Positions 12,481 through 22,307 of a stretch of 64,000 nucleotides of DNA are shown here, one piece after another. This stretch comes from Eurosta solidaginis (lineage: Eukaryota; Arthropoda; Insecta; Diptera; Tephritidae), in NCBI RefSeq assembly GCF_040869045.1, contig NC_090319.1, forward strand, positions 377,657,601-377,721,600, written 5' to 3'. Made by a program: the position numbers and the translations under genes. Each line of letters begins with the position of its first letter. Within the stretch, counting starts at the first letter, position 1. The notes beneath the pieces were generated by a model. The model was given only the letters and a program-made list of their open reading frames with translations, was not told the DNA's origin and did not search any database.

Positions 12481-12632
12481 TTATAAGACTTTGATGCACT
12501 GGAACTTTTATTCAAAAATATTGGGCTTGACCTTTCAACCTGTTGCTGTATGGTATTAAGAATCACTCCACCTAAATGGGAGAGCTCTGCCTTGCATTTA
12601 CAGATAATGTTAACTGGCGTTTTGCAAAAAGC
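12480..12632 (-). pseudogene. Small remnant of a non-LTR ORF2 C-terminus
   Basis: On the minus strand about 40 residues resemble the C-terminal zinc motif of the element at 1299-2423: KTPVNIICKCKAELSHLGGVIL aligns with ETPVHVLCEC...RLSHLGGG. Several residues after the second Cys pair are deleted. The larger 164-codon frame around it (12405-12899) is otherwise unrecognisable. Confidence 0.5.
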
Positions 12633-13030
12633 TTCCCCTGAATTGCTTGGAAGTTTAGTTGAATATGATTTTCTTATTTCAACGGAATACTCACCGGCTC
12701 GGCTTTTAATCAAATTTTTCTCACAAAAAAGGGACCAGAATTTAGAAAAAAGAAGCACCGCAGGGTAAAAATAAAAAAGAGCGACTTTTCTTATTGATTT
12801 TGTCAAAATTTTTAGTTGAATAAGGCCTTTTTTATTCGACTTTTCATTCCAATGAATGAAAACATAGCGGGGACAAATAAATGTAATTATTATGCCCATT
12901 TTAGAACATTTCCAAAATCAGAATAGTCAATATCGTTTACACTAAAACCATTTAAAATGTTGACGTCACCGCTCCTACACATGTCATATACGCCACTGGA
13001 TCAGATATCTCTGGTATCACGTTAAAACCC
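12633..13030. other. Intronic sequence, nothing recognised
   Basis: This stretch lies between the non-LTR remnant and a family B copy. No repeat boundary or gene is seen. Confidence 0.4.
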
Positions 13031-13930
13031 TTTTTATACTCAGCAGAGCAGAGCTCACAGAGTAAATTAACTTTGATTGGATAACGGTTGGTTGTACAGG
13101 CATAAAGGAATCGAGATAGATATAGTCTTCCATATATCAAAATTATTAGTATCGAAAAAAAATTCGATTGAGCCATGTCCGTCCGTCCGTCCGTTAACAC
13201 GATAACTTGAGTAAATTTTGAGGTATCTTGATGAGATTTGGTATGTAGGTTCCCGGGCACTCATCCCACATCGCTATTTAAAATGAACGATATCGGAATA
13301 TAACCACGCCCACTTGTTCGATATCGAAAATTTCGAAAAACCGAAAAAGTGCGATAATTCATTATCAAAGACGGATAAAGCGATGAAACTTGGTAGGTGA
13401 GCTGAACTAATGACGCAGAATAGAAAATTAGTAAAATTTTGGACAACTGGCGAGGCACCGCCCACTTTTAAAAGAAGGTAATTTAGAAGTTTTGCAAGCT
13501 GTAATTTGGCAGTCGTTGAAGATATCATTATGAAATTTTTCAGGAACGTTACCCCCATCACTATTTGTATGCTTAATAAAAATTAGCAAAATCGGAGAAT
13601 GACCACGCCCACTTTAAAAAAATTTTTTTTTAAGTCAAATTTTAGCAAAAATTTGAATATCTTTACAGTATATAAGTAAATTATGTCAACATTCAACTCC
13701 AGTAATGATATGGTGCAACAAAATACAAAAATAAAAGAAAATTTCAAAATGGGCTTGACGCCGCCCTTTTTCATTTCATTTGTCTAGAATATTTTTAATG
13801 CCATAAGTCGAACAAAAATTTACCAATCTTTGTGAAATTTAGTAGGGGCATAGATTCTAGGACGATAACTGTTTTCTATGAAGAAGGGCGAAATCGGTTG
13901 AAGCCACGCCCAGTTTTTATACACAATTTT
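13031..13930 (+). mobile_element. INE-1/Helentron-like family B, 3'-truncated copy
   Basis: The 5' end is TTTTTATACTCAGCAGAGCAG at 13031, followed by GAGCCATGTCCGTCCGTCCG (about 13172) and the CCACGCCCAC-rich body, up to the CACGCCCAGTTTTTATACAC block. The satellite core and 3' hairpin end are missing. The body aligns with 29155-30060 and with the reverse of 10010-10900. Confidence 0.8.
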
Positions 13931-14422
13931 GGAATTGCATTCTGTAAAATTTCGATCCCATACAGGAAATTTTTTGAAATTTTTCGGACTATCGAACTAT
14001 TTATTAGACATATTTAGGCACTCCGGCTGGCTTGCTTTGACAAAGGAAATGCCGTAATGGCACGCTTCACCCCTCTACTTGCGTCAACATGTCCTTTGTG
14101 CTATTTACATCCACCGTCAAATTGTAGCGGGGTAACAAAAGAAATAAATACACTCTTGGCGCGATTTACCTCCGATGAGATTTAGGTCGAGCAACATCCA
14201 TCCCAATAATGACAGGTGTTACATACTTTATTTGCGACCGCACTTTACTCCTCAGCATTGGTACAACGTTGACCGGCTTCAGCTCAGACCACGGACGTTT
14301 CTGCAGAGTCCATGCTGGTACAACTCCAGAAGGGACGGTGTCTAACTAGAAAGTAGTAAGTCCACGTAGTTAACGTTTTAAATGACCACCTCGCCTACGC
14401 TTCACAATGCTTTAAAGCATTT
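13931..14422. other. Intronic sequence, possible old dispersed repeat
   Basis: No gene is seen. The stretch around 14280-14300 (tcagaccacggacg) and its surroundings loosely resemble 26640-27000. This suggests two very diverged copies of one repeat. Confidence 0.35.
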
Positions 14423-14722
14423 TAAAAAAAATGAAGGGGGTGATAACCTCTGACGAGGTTTAGGGTCAAGATTCTCTCCCAATTTGTGTCGTGCTCTTTG
14501 AAATATTTCCTACAAATTACATGTTTTATGCGGACTAGGCAGATGAGTTTCCACTCACAAGCTTATCATGGCAGATATACACTCGGAGTGTTTGCCAAAT
14601 CACTGCTGAGGGGCGACCTCATATAGAAAGGCTTTTTTCCAATTTTTCTATGTTACTTTGTCCGGAGCTTGAACCTAGGACCTTCGGCGAGGTAGGCGGA
14701 GCACGCTACCACCACGGCGGTG
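14423..14722 (-). mobile_element. tRNA-derived SINE, diverged copy
   Basis: On the minus strand it starts CCGCCGTGGTGGTAGCGTGC (tRNA-like head with box A), has a box B-like AGGTTCAAGCTCC, then GGCAAACACTCCGAGTGTAT, AACTCATCTGCC, and ends AGGTTATC...TTCATTTTTTTT. It aligns block by block with the copies at 35503 and 49967 but has many substitutions and small deletions. Confidence 0.75.
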
Positions 14723-15309
14723 ACCAGGGTCCGATACATACAAATATATTAGAACGTTCAAAACTTAAAAAAAATGTAAAATAAGGGAAAAAATCGAACA
14801 GTTATTTGTTTGACTTTTAGCAAAGAATTCAAAAATTATTTTAACAAGTAAAGGTGTCTAAGTTCCGCTGTAACCGAATATTATATACTCAGCGTGAGCT
14901 TCAATTGTATAAATTACTTTTCTACATAACACGTGGCACTGCCCGTTTAAAAAAAATGTTATAGCTTATTATTCTAGTCTACGACCCTTTGTAACGTAAC
15001 GTTACAATAACGTAACTCCCCCTGTATTTCCTTATTCACCTAAACCTGAACCTCCCTGTACTTATTTTGCTATAGCATAGCCAACAACCACTTCTTTTAT
15101 AGCATATTCAACAACCAACTAAATTGCGAACCAATGAAAATCACAATAATGGTGCGTTGAATTCTCAACCAGTTTGCGTCACCACCCATATAAACACTGA
15201 ATTTGCATTTTCGCAATTCAGTCCTCGCAGGTGAGCCAGCGGGAGTGGATGTCTTTTTAAAGACATATTTTTCCCTCCTGCTAGCTGGCTGAGTGGAAGG
15301 GGCGCCGTC

Positions 15310-15780
15310 ATGGCTCGAGTCACCCTTCACTTAGGTAAGGACGACGGGGAGGATGCCTTGTGCTACTTTGCCCCCCGCGCCCTCCAAGGTGTTGAGTGGC
15401 CCGACGCCCTCATGGCCATTTAACCCCTCCCCCTCAGTTCTAGCTTAGGCTGGCTGAGTGGAAGGGGCGCTGTCATGGCGCGGGTCACCCTTCACTTAGG
15501 TAAGGACGACGGGGAGGATGCCTTGTGCTACTTTGCCCCCCCGCGCCCTCCTAGGTATGGTGTGGCCCGATGCCTTAATGACCATACAACCCCTCCCCCT
15601 CAGTCCTAGCTTTGGCTGGCTGAGTGGTAGGGGCGCCGTCATGGCGCGGGTCACCCTTCACTTAGGTAAGGACGACGGGGAGGATGCCTTGTGCTACTTT
15701 GCCCCCCGCGCCCTCCTAGGTGTTGAGCGGCCCGATGCCTTCATGACATTTCACCCCTTCCCCTCAGCTCTGGTTTCGGC
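15310..15780 (+). repeat. Three 165-bp tandem units in the 5' LTR
   Basis: Units start at 15310, 15475 and 15641 (ATGGCGCGGGTCACCC anchor). Each holds CACTTAG|GTAAGG, a good splice-donor match, and about 100 bp later TTTAACCCCTCCCCCTCAG or a close variant, a good branch-point plus acceptor match. Confidence 0.9.
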
Positions 15781-16199
15781 CGTGAGCCGATGCGTGCGCA
15801 CAGGGGCTACCGCTGTGCCGTTAAGGTGCACTTCCCCTCCGCCCACGGGTCGACCCACGGTGTATCGGATGGTACAACCCCGCCCCCCTTACGCACCTTC
15901 TACTAGTGTGCAAGTAGGGAGGCGGGGGTGTCCAGCGGTGAAACCAGCACTAACGAGTCCTCGCAGTCTCTTCCGCAGGTGACTGACCCCGCGACTACCA
16001 CAGCTGCCGAAGAAGAGCGACTAGAGATCCCGTTGCAGCCGACCGACCAATACCAGCCCGTTGGTACGCCTATCCGACCCCGCCCGGAACACGCAGCCGC
16101 TGTCCAGGTAAACCCCGTCGCCGGCCTGTTTTCTCTCTCTCTCTCTGCCCTGGTACGCGCTCCGTAGCCCACCGCCGCTGCCGTCGCACCGTCGCCCCT

Positions 16200-16665
16200 C
16201 TGGTGCCACCACTGCTACGACAACCGTTGGCCGTTCGCCATCCTACCGCCGTTAAGCCGCTGTATCCGTCCCGCCGCTGCTACGACGACCGTTGGCCGTT
16301 CGCCATCCCACCGCCGTTAAGCCGCTGCATCCGTCACGCCGCTGCTGCGACGACCGTTGGCTGTTCGCCATCCTACCGCCGTTGAGCCGCTGTATCCGTC
16401 CCGCCGCTGCTACGACGACCGTTGGCCGTTCGCCATCCTACCGCCGTTGAGCCGCTGTATCCGTCCCGCCGCTGCTACGACGACCGTTGGCCGTTCGCCA
16501 TCCTACCGCCGTTGAGCCGCTGCATCCGTCACGCCGCTGCTACGACGACCGTTGGCCGCACGCCATCCTACCGCCGTTAAGCCGCTGCACCCGTCACGTC
16601 GCTGCTACAACGACCGTTGGCCGCTTGCCATCCTACCGCCGTTAAGCCGCTGCATCACCGTCCAT
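16200..16665 (+). repeat. Seven 65-bp tandem units in the 5' LTR
   Basis: CCGTTGGCC recurs at 16224, 16289, 16354, 16419, 16484, 16549 and 16614, exactly 65 bp apart. Units are CCG/CGACGA-rich. The period is not a multiple of three, so the open frames across it are not real genes. Confidence 0.93.
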
Positions 16666-17077
16666 CCAGTTCGCTGGTGCCGTCACTTCGTCTATACCGC
16701 TACACCCATCCGTCCGCTAATACTGTCCGCCGTCCAGCCACTGCGCTCATACTACTGTACCAATCCGTCCGCTAATACTGTCCGCCGTCCGGCCGCCGCG
16801 CTGATCCCGCCGCTGCTCCCGGACAACCGTACCATCCCGCCCGCTACTGCACCGCCGCTAAACCACCGTACCGACCCCTCCGCTACTACTACGCCTATTA
16901 GCCACCGCCTCCATCTTTGCACGGAAAGCTGCTGTCCGCCTAATATCCCCAGCCGTGTGTGCGTGCGTTCGTAACACATAAATATCGTGTATTTATTCAG
17001 TAGGGGTTTGTGGGACCTTTACTCGACTCTGGATTGACTGAGTGTTACCCCAGCCTTAGACAAAACCCACCTCATAA

Positions 17078-17395
17078 ATGGCGCCCGAGCAGGGACCCTC
17101 CTCCGCAGATGACCGTGGAAAAACAACTACAACCACCACCAACACTGCCGGGGCGGGTTCGACGAACGCACCGCTAGAAACAACACACACACACGCTCCG
17201 GAAGGCACGCTGCTGAACACCGACTCGCTCAATTGGATCTACCTACTTAGGAAGGAGAAGCTGATCGAGGAGTGTAAGGAACACCGAATCGACGTGGAAG
17301 GCCAAACCGTAGCCGAGCTGCGCCGCGCACTGAGTACTTACGTGCGAGCGAAACGCGCCAGGAAATCCAGTGAAGACCTGTTGAAAGAGCTGTAA
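17078..17395 (+). CDS. Gypsy gag N-terminal module with SAP-like domain
   Basis: This frame of 105 codons opens at an ATG that overlaps the primer binding site (MAPEQGPSS). A Thr/Ala-rich low-complexity leader (residues about 10-45) is followed by a helical SAP-like segment (residues about 50-95: WIYLLRKEKLIEECKEHRI...ELRRALSTYVRAKR), a fold usually linked to nucleic-acid binding. It stops at a TAA (17393-17395). The next frame continues in the same phase six bases on, so the two are probably one gag-pol frame separated by a single stop. Whether the stop is a mutation (one base from CAA) or read through cannot be decided here. Confidence 0.7.
   Translation: MAPEQGPSSADDRGKTTTTTTNTAGAGSTNAPLETTHTHAPEGTLLNTDSLNWIYLLRKEKLIEECKEHRIDVEGQTVAELRRALSTYVRAKRARKSSEDLLKEL
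17079..17096 (+). promoter_or_regulatory. Primer binding site of the gypsy element (tRNA-Lys type)
   Basis: TGGCGCCCGAGCAGGGAC lies 2 bp after the 5' LTR. It matches the complement of the 3' end of tRNA-Lys(UUU) at 17 of 18 positions, as known for tRNA-Lys3-primed retroelements. Confidence 0.85.
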
Positions 17396-19471
17396 CGAGA
17401 AGTGAACGAGGAAGAGGGGAAGTTCGCTACGCTACCCCAGCCAACAACAAAGCCGATCCCTTCAATCCAGATCCACAGCCCACAGGCGCACGGAGGAAAG
17501 GGAGAGAACGCATTACCAAAACGAGACGAAATGAGCGACGGTGAACTTATGAATACCGTTCGCCGCTGGGACTTGCACTTTTCGGGGGAGGAGTCACTGC
17601 ACGAATTTCTTGAGAGGATAAAGGAGCTTGCCGAATGCTACCGCATCCCCGTCGACCGACTCCTCCCAACACTGCCGGAGCTTCTTCGTGGGAAAGCACT
17701 GCAATGGTACCGCGTCCGTAAGCAACACATACACCGCTGGAGCGATCTGCGGAGGGAGGTGCAAAATTTTTTTCTACCTAAGCGACACATACGACATTTG
17801 GAAGAGGCCATCCGACAACGCAAACAGCAAGGCCGAGAGAAGGCCAAGGACTACATCCTCGCACTGGAAACGCTGATCAGCCAACACCCGACGATGTGCG
17901 AAGAGAATCACCTCGAACGGATCTATGATGGTCTACGCGTGGAATACCGCCTTTTTGTCAAACGCAGCGGATTTAGGACGATCGAGGAGCTCCTGGAGCT
18001 AACGGAAGAGTATGAGCTGTTAAGACGCGAGGAAGCGAAACAGGGAAAAATGGTGGCCCACAGCCTATACCACCTACCCATGGAATACGACAGCAAAGAG
18101 TGCTGTTGGCGCTGCAGGGAACGCGGACACCACCGCTTCCAATGTAAGGGCCCCTGGAGGAAGTTCTGCTCCCGGTGTGGCCAAGACAACATCCTCTCCA
18201 GGGACTGCCCATGCCCTCCGACTAGCCCAACTACCGAGAACGCACCCCGAACGCCGTCCAACGCTATTAAAGGAAGCCGCCAAGCACCGTACGTCCGACC
18301 AGAGAAGCCGAAGGAACCACCCGCCAGCAAATCGACCGCAAAACCACAAGTAGATGGCCGATTCTATATACCAGTGCTCATCGAGGACATGAGCGTGCGC
18401 GCACTAGTGGACACCGGCGCCACCCTATCCTATGTAGATGACACCGTACGGAAACACCTAGAAAAGAACAACATCAAGGCGCGCCCCAACAAGCGAAGCA
18501 TCCAGCTGGCAGACCAAACGTGTGTCTTTACCTCGAACTCCTACCCGGCAAGGATTGTGTATCAAGGACGAACCACAGACGCGATGCTATCCGTTATCCC
18601 AAACTTGGCCGAACAGGTAATCCTCGGAATGGACTTCCTAAGACAGAGGGGAATCATCCTCACGCTGGATGGTCAGCCGCTAGAGGCCACCGTGACCAAG
18701 AGAGCACCCGAATTGGATACGCTATGTACATTGACGAGCCGAGAACACCTGAGCGACGAACAAAACACGGAACTGGGAAACTTCCTGGCGCATCACCAAA
18801 AGCGGTTTGGAGAAATCATCGGACCAAACACTGCAGCCGAGCATACGATTCGTCTCAAACACAATCGACCGCTGAAGCAACGATACTACCCCCGCAACCC
18901 GGCCATGCAACAAGTCATCAACGAAGCGGTAGACGAGCTATTAGCAGGAGGAAGGATAGAACCATCGCGAAGCGCGTACAGCTCGCCAATCGTGCTAGTC
19001 CGCAAACAACAGGGCACGTGGAGGATGTGCATCGATTACCGTCAACTCAACGCCGCCAGCGAACCAGACGCTTACCCGTTGCCGCAAATTGGAGCCATTC
19101 TCGACCAGCTGAAAGAGGCGAAATTCATCTCGACCATTGACTTGAAGAACGGCTACTGGCAAATCCCGCTCGCCAGAGCATCCCGACCATACACCGCATT
19201 TACAGTTCCTGGCAGAGGGTTGTTGCAGTGGAAAGTCATGCCATTTGGCCTACACTCTGCTCCGGCTACCTTTCAACGCGCTCTGGATTCGATACTTGGA
19301 CCCGAACTCCAACCAAAAGTTTTCGCCTACCTGGACGATATCATCGTATTTGGAGATACCTTCGCAGAACACTTGGCGATCTTGAGGGAAGTGTTCGAGC
19401 GCCTACAAAGACACAGTATGCAAGTAAACTTCGAAAAAGCAGCTTCGTCCAGCAACAACTCCATTACCTAG
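17396..19471 (+). pseudogene. Gypsy gag capsid, nucleocapsid, protease and most of RT (frame broken at 3' end)
   Basis: The frame continues from the stop at 17393. In order it shows a gag capsid region (HEFLERIKELAECYRI, LRGKALQWYR, FFLPKRHIRHLE) and a CCHC knuckle (CWRCRERGHHRFQC). A second knuckle (CSRCGQDNILSRDC) has Ile where His is expected. The aspartic protease motif is LVDTGATLSYVDD. RT follows with SPIVLVRKQQGTWRMCIDYR, STIDLKNGYWQIPL, MPFGLHSAPATFQ and the catalytic box AYLDDIIVFG. The frame leaves the RT sequence at a run of five A (19434-19438) and stops at 19471. The RT sequence continues in another frame. A functional Gag-Pol is therefore not expected from this copy. Confidence 0.88.
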
Positions 19472-21372
19472 GACATATCATCAGTTCGAAAGGAATTCAC
19501 ACCGATCCAGCAAAAGTATCCGCTGTACAGGGGATGCCCGCACCGAAAACGCTCAAAGAGCTCCGCCGTTTTCTTGGACTCGCGTCATGGTACCGCCGCT
19601 TCGTGGCAGACTTCTCTACGCTCGCCGCGCCGCTTAACCAACTGCTGAAAAAGGGACAAGTCTGGAAATGGGAGGCGCAACAAAATCACGCTTTCAAAGC
19701 ACTCAAGGATAAGCTCTCCAGCGCGCCAATACTTTGTTGTCCGGACTTCTCTCAACCGTTTTTTCTCCAGACCGACGCGAGCGGAGAGGGCCTGGGCGTC
19801 GTGCTCTATCAACGCCATTCCGACCACGAGAATGTAGTAGCCTACGCCAGCCGAAGCCTAACCCAGCTGGAAAAGCGATACTCGGCCACCGAACAAGAAT
19901 CCCTCGCCGTGCTATGGGGTATCCGTAAGATGAGACCGTACCTGGAGGGGTATCACTTCACCGTCATCACCGACCACCACTCACTAAAATGGCTGCACTC
20001 ACTCCAAAACCCCTCTGGACGTCTGGCAAGATGGGCACTGGAATTGCAACAATATAATTTCGAGATAGAATACCGAAAAGGAGCACAGAACGTGGTAGCC
20101 GACGCACTCTCCCGCTGCCCGCTACGACACGCCGATGACGACATTTTGTACACCATAACCAACGGAACAAACGACTGGCACGAGAGGAAAGCAAGACAGG
20201 TGCGGGAAAAACCCCAAGCACATCCAGATTACCAGATCGTCGATAACCGACTCTTCCGCCACATTTCCCCGAGAAATCAACTTTCGCGGTCACCGCAATG
20301 GAAGCTGTGCATCCCAGCCGACCGACGAAAGGACGTACTACAGGAAGTCCACGACGCCGCCGCCGCCGGACATCTCGGGGTGAAGAAGACGCTTAAGAGA
20401 GCACAACAGAACTATTACTGGCCCGGGATGTTCCGCGATGTCCTCAAACACGTACGGAAGTGTATCAGATGCGCAGAATACAAAGTCGAGCAAAGACGCC
20501 CAGCAGGATTGATGGCAACCATGCAATCATCACGACCGTGGGAAATAGTAACCGCTGACTTCGTAGGGCCACTACCCCGTTCCAAGCAAGGAAATACTTG
20601 CCTCCTCGTAATGGTGGACAAATTCTCCAAGTGGGTGGAGTTGATCCCAGTGCGCCAAGCGACAACGGCAAGCGTAATCAAAGCACTCCAAGAAAGAGTC
20701 ATATACCGATTTGGCTGCCCGAAAACCCTCCTCACAGACAATGGCAAACAATTCGTCGGGAAGGCATTAGCAACGTTTTTGAACGACCACCGCATCGATC
20801 ACAAGTTTACGGCAGCCTACGCCCCGCATGAAAACCCCACCGAGCGAACCAACCGAGTCGTGAAAACCATGATGGCTCAGCGATGCAAGAACGACCACCG
20901 CACCTGGGACCAGGAGATACCGCAAATAGCATTCGCGATAAACACGGCCAGCCACGAATCTACAACAGCATCAGCAGCAGAAATCAACTTCGGTAGAGAC
21001 CTTACAGCACCGCAGCAAGTGCGCACGGAGGGAGCAGTACCAGCAGAGCCACCAACCGTACCACCGTCCATCACCAAGTTGTGGGACGAGATAAAAGGGC
21101 ATCTAGCCAAAGCTTCAAAGCAACAGAAAAAACACTACGACTTACGCAGACGGCAATGGAAGCCACGTATAGGTGAGCAGGTGATGAAAAGGGACCACCC
21201 ACTCTCATCCGCGGCAGACAAATTCGCCCAGAAGTTAGCACCAAAATTTTCCGGCCCGTACTTGGTGATGGAATACGTTTCGACGAACACGGTAAAATTA
21301 GGCCACCCGGAGCAACCAAAGCGGCAACACGCACACGCACACTTGCAAGACTTAAAGCCGTACGAATCATAA
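19435..21372 (+). pseudogene. Gypsy pol 3' part: end of RT, RNase H, integrase
   Basis: This resumes pol one frame away from the upstream part. It shows the RT tail (VQQQLHYLGHIIS), the connection (LRRFLGLASWYRRF), RNase H with LQTDASGEGLGVVLYQ, ATEQESLAVLW and ITDHHSLKWL, and integrase. The integrase has an HHCC zinc finger (GHLGVKKTL...CIRCAEYK), core Asp residues in VTADFVGPL and LLTDNGKQF, the Glu in NPTERTNR, and a C-terminal GPY module (KFSGPYLVMEY). It ends at a TAA at 21370-21372. All catalytic residues seem present, so the single frameshift is the main damage. Confidence 0.88.
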
Positions 21373-21415
21373 ACAACCCGTTTATCTCTCCATTCCAGGA
21401 ACCAGACCATCCAAC

Positions 21416-21836
21416 ATGAGTCAAAAACACCGGCAACCCATACCACCGGACTCACCAAAACCAATACGGCCGTGGCACCCACCGTTTGAGGCAACATTAT
21501 GGCCGGCAAACAAACCAAGGATACAACGCATACAAATTTTTCATGGGCCGCCAATAAACCACCTAATGGCCATCCGGGAGAAGGAGTCGGCGACAGAGCC
21601 GCAAGAACGGCGCGCCCCCGAAACCAACGAAACAACAAAAACAGCGCAAAAAAAAAAAAAAATTACCGGATCCCGAGGAATTTTTTAGAGAACTAAGGCT
21701 AAAACGCCCGGCCAACCAATCCAAGAAAACCTGGACATTCCGGTGGAAAGCACAGCGGGTGAGGGTAGAAGTGATAAATGACAAACACGCAAAGGTGTCA
21801 CTCATGGGAACGAAACGAATCGTACCAATCGAATAA
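21416..21836 (+). pseudogene. Third gypsy ORF after pol, unknown function, broken at an A13 run
   Basis: After the pol stop an ATG at 21416 opens a Pro-rich N-terminal part (QPIPPDSPKPIRPWHPPFE) with a basic Lys tail that runs into thirteen A residues (about 21649-21661). Past the run a different frame continues coherently with PDPEEFFRELRLKRPANQ, a Trp/Arg-rich stretch (TWTFRWKAQRVRVEV) and VSLMGTKRIVPIE before a stop at 21834. Together this is about 140 residues in two frames. No signal peptide or membrane segment is seen, so it is not an envelope. The family is not recognised. It could be an accessory protein or a remnant. Confidence 0.5.
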
Positions 21837-22292
21837 GGCACTGAAGAAGGAAGACGAGACCAATCAAAATTTTCTATTTTTATATATATATGCACCCTCT
21901 GTTAATTTTAAGAGAAAATGAAATGTGAATTATTTTTCAAATTACAAAAAAAAAAAAAAAAAAAAAAAATTAATTTTCATATATACATCTACATAACATC
22001 AAAAGGGAACGAGAGAAGTACGACAACGGATACAGTTCAGTACAACTCCACCCCCGACAAAAAAAAAAAAAAAAAAAAAAAAATTTTTTTTTAATTAATT
22101 AGAATGATGTTTTTTGCAATTGAACCTGAAATAGTAACATTAACTCTGTTAGACTTAAGTAGAATGACTGTATATTTTTGGAAAAAATATTTTTTTTTTT
22201 AAATAAAGTGCTTCGCCCACACGCACACCGGCATAATACCTAGGCCATGCCTGGAGATCCACCTTTCCCCAACCGCAGCTTTCCGTCAACCG
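21837..22292 (+). other. Gypsy 3' untranslated region with long A tracts
   Basis: This non-coding stretch before the 3' LTR has two A runs of more than 20 bases (about 21947-21969 and 22058-22082), a T-rich run, and aaataaagtg near 22201. Confidence 0.7.
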
Positions 22293-22307
22293 AAGTGGGA
22301 GGGGGAC
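22293..22307 (+). promoter_or_regulatory. Polypurine tract of the gypsy element
   Basis: AAGTGGGAGGGGGAC directly precedes the 3' LTR, the expected site for plus-strand priming. Confidence 0.8.

Larger units (their letters stand above)
14990..17076 (+). repeat. 5' LTR of the gypsy element (2087 bp)
   Basis: Its boundaries were set by comparison with the 3' LTR and the CCTT duplication. It contains three 165-bp units and seven 65-bp units. No convincing TATA box is seen. The LTR does not end in the usual CA: both copies and the flanking duplication support an end at CTCATA. Confidence 0.9.

Noticed and set aside
12405..12899. 164-codon open frame on the minus strand
   Set aside because: Only about 40 residues resemble a retrotransposon C-terminus; the rest is unrecognisable and AT-driven, so it is not a gene.
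15518..16974. Several open frames of 60-154 codons across both LTRs of the gypsy element
   Set aside because: They follow GC-rich tandem repeats whose 165- and 65-bp lengths give low stop density. They lack motifs and overlap antisense frames of equal length.
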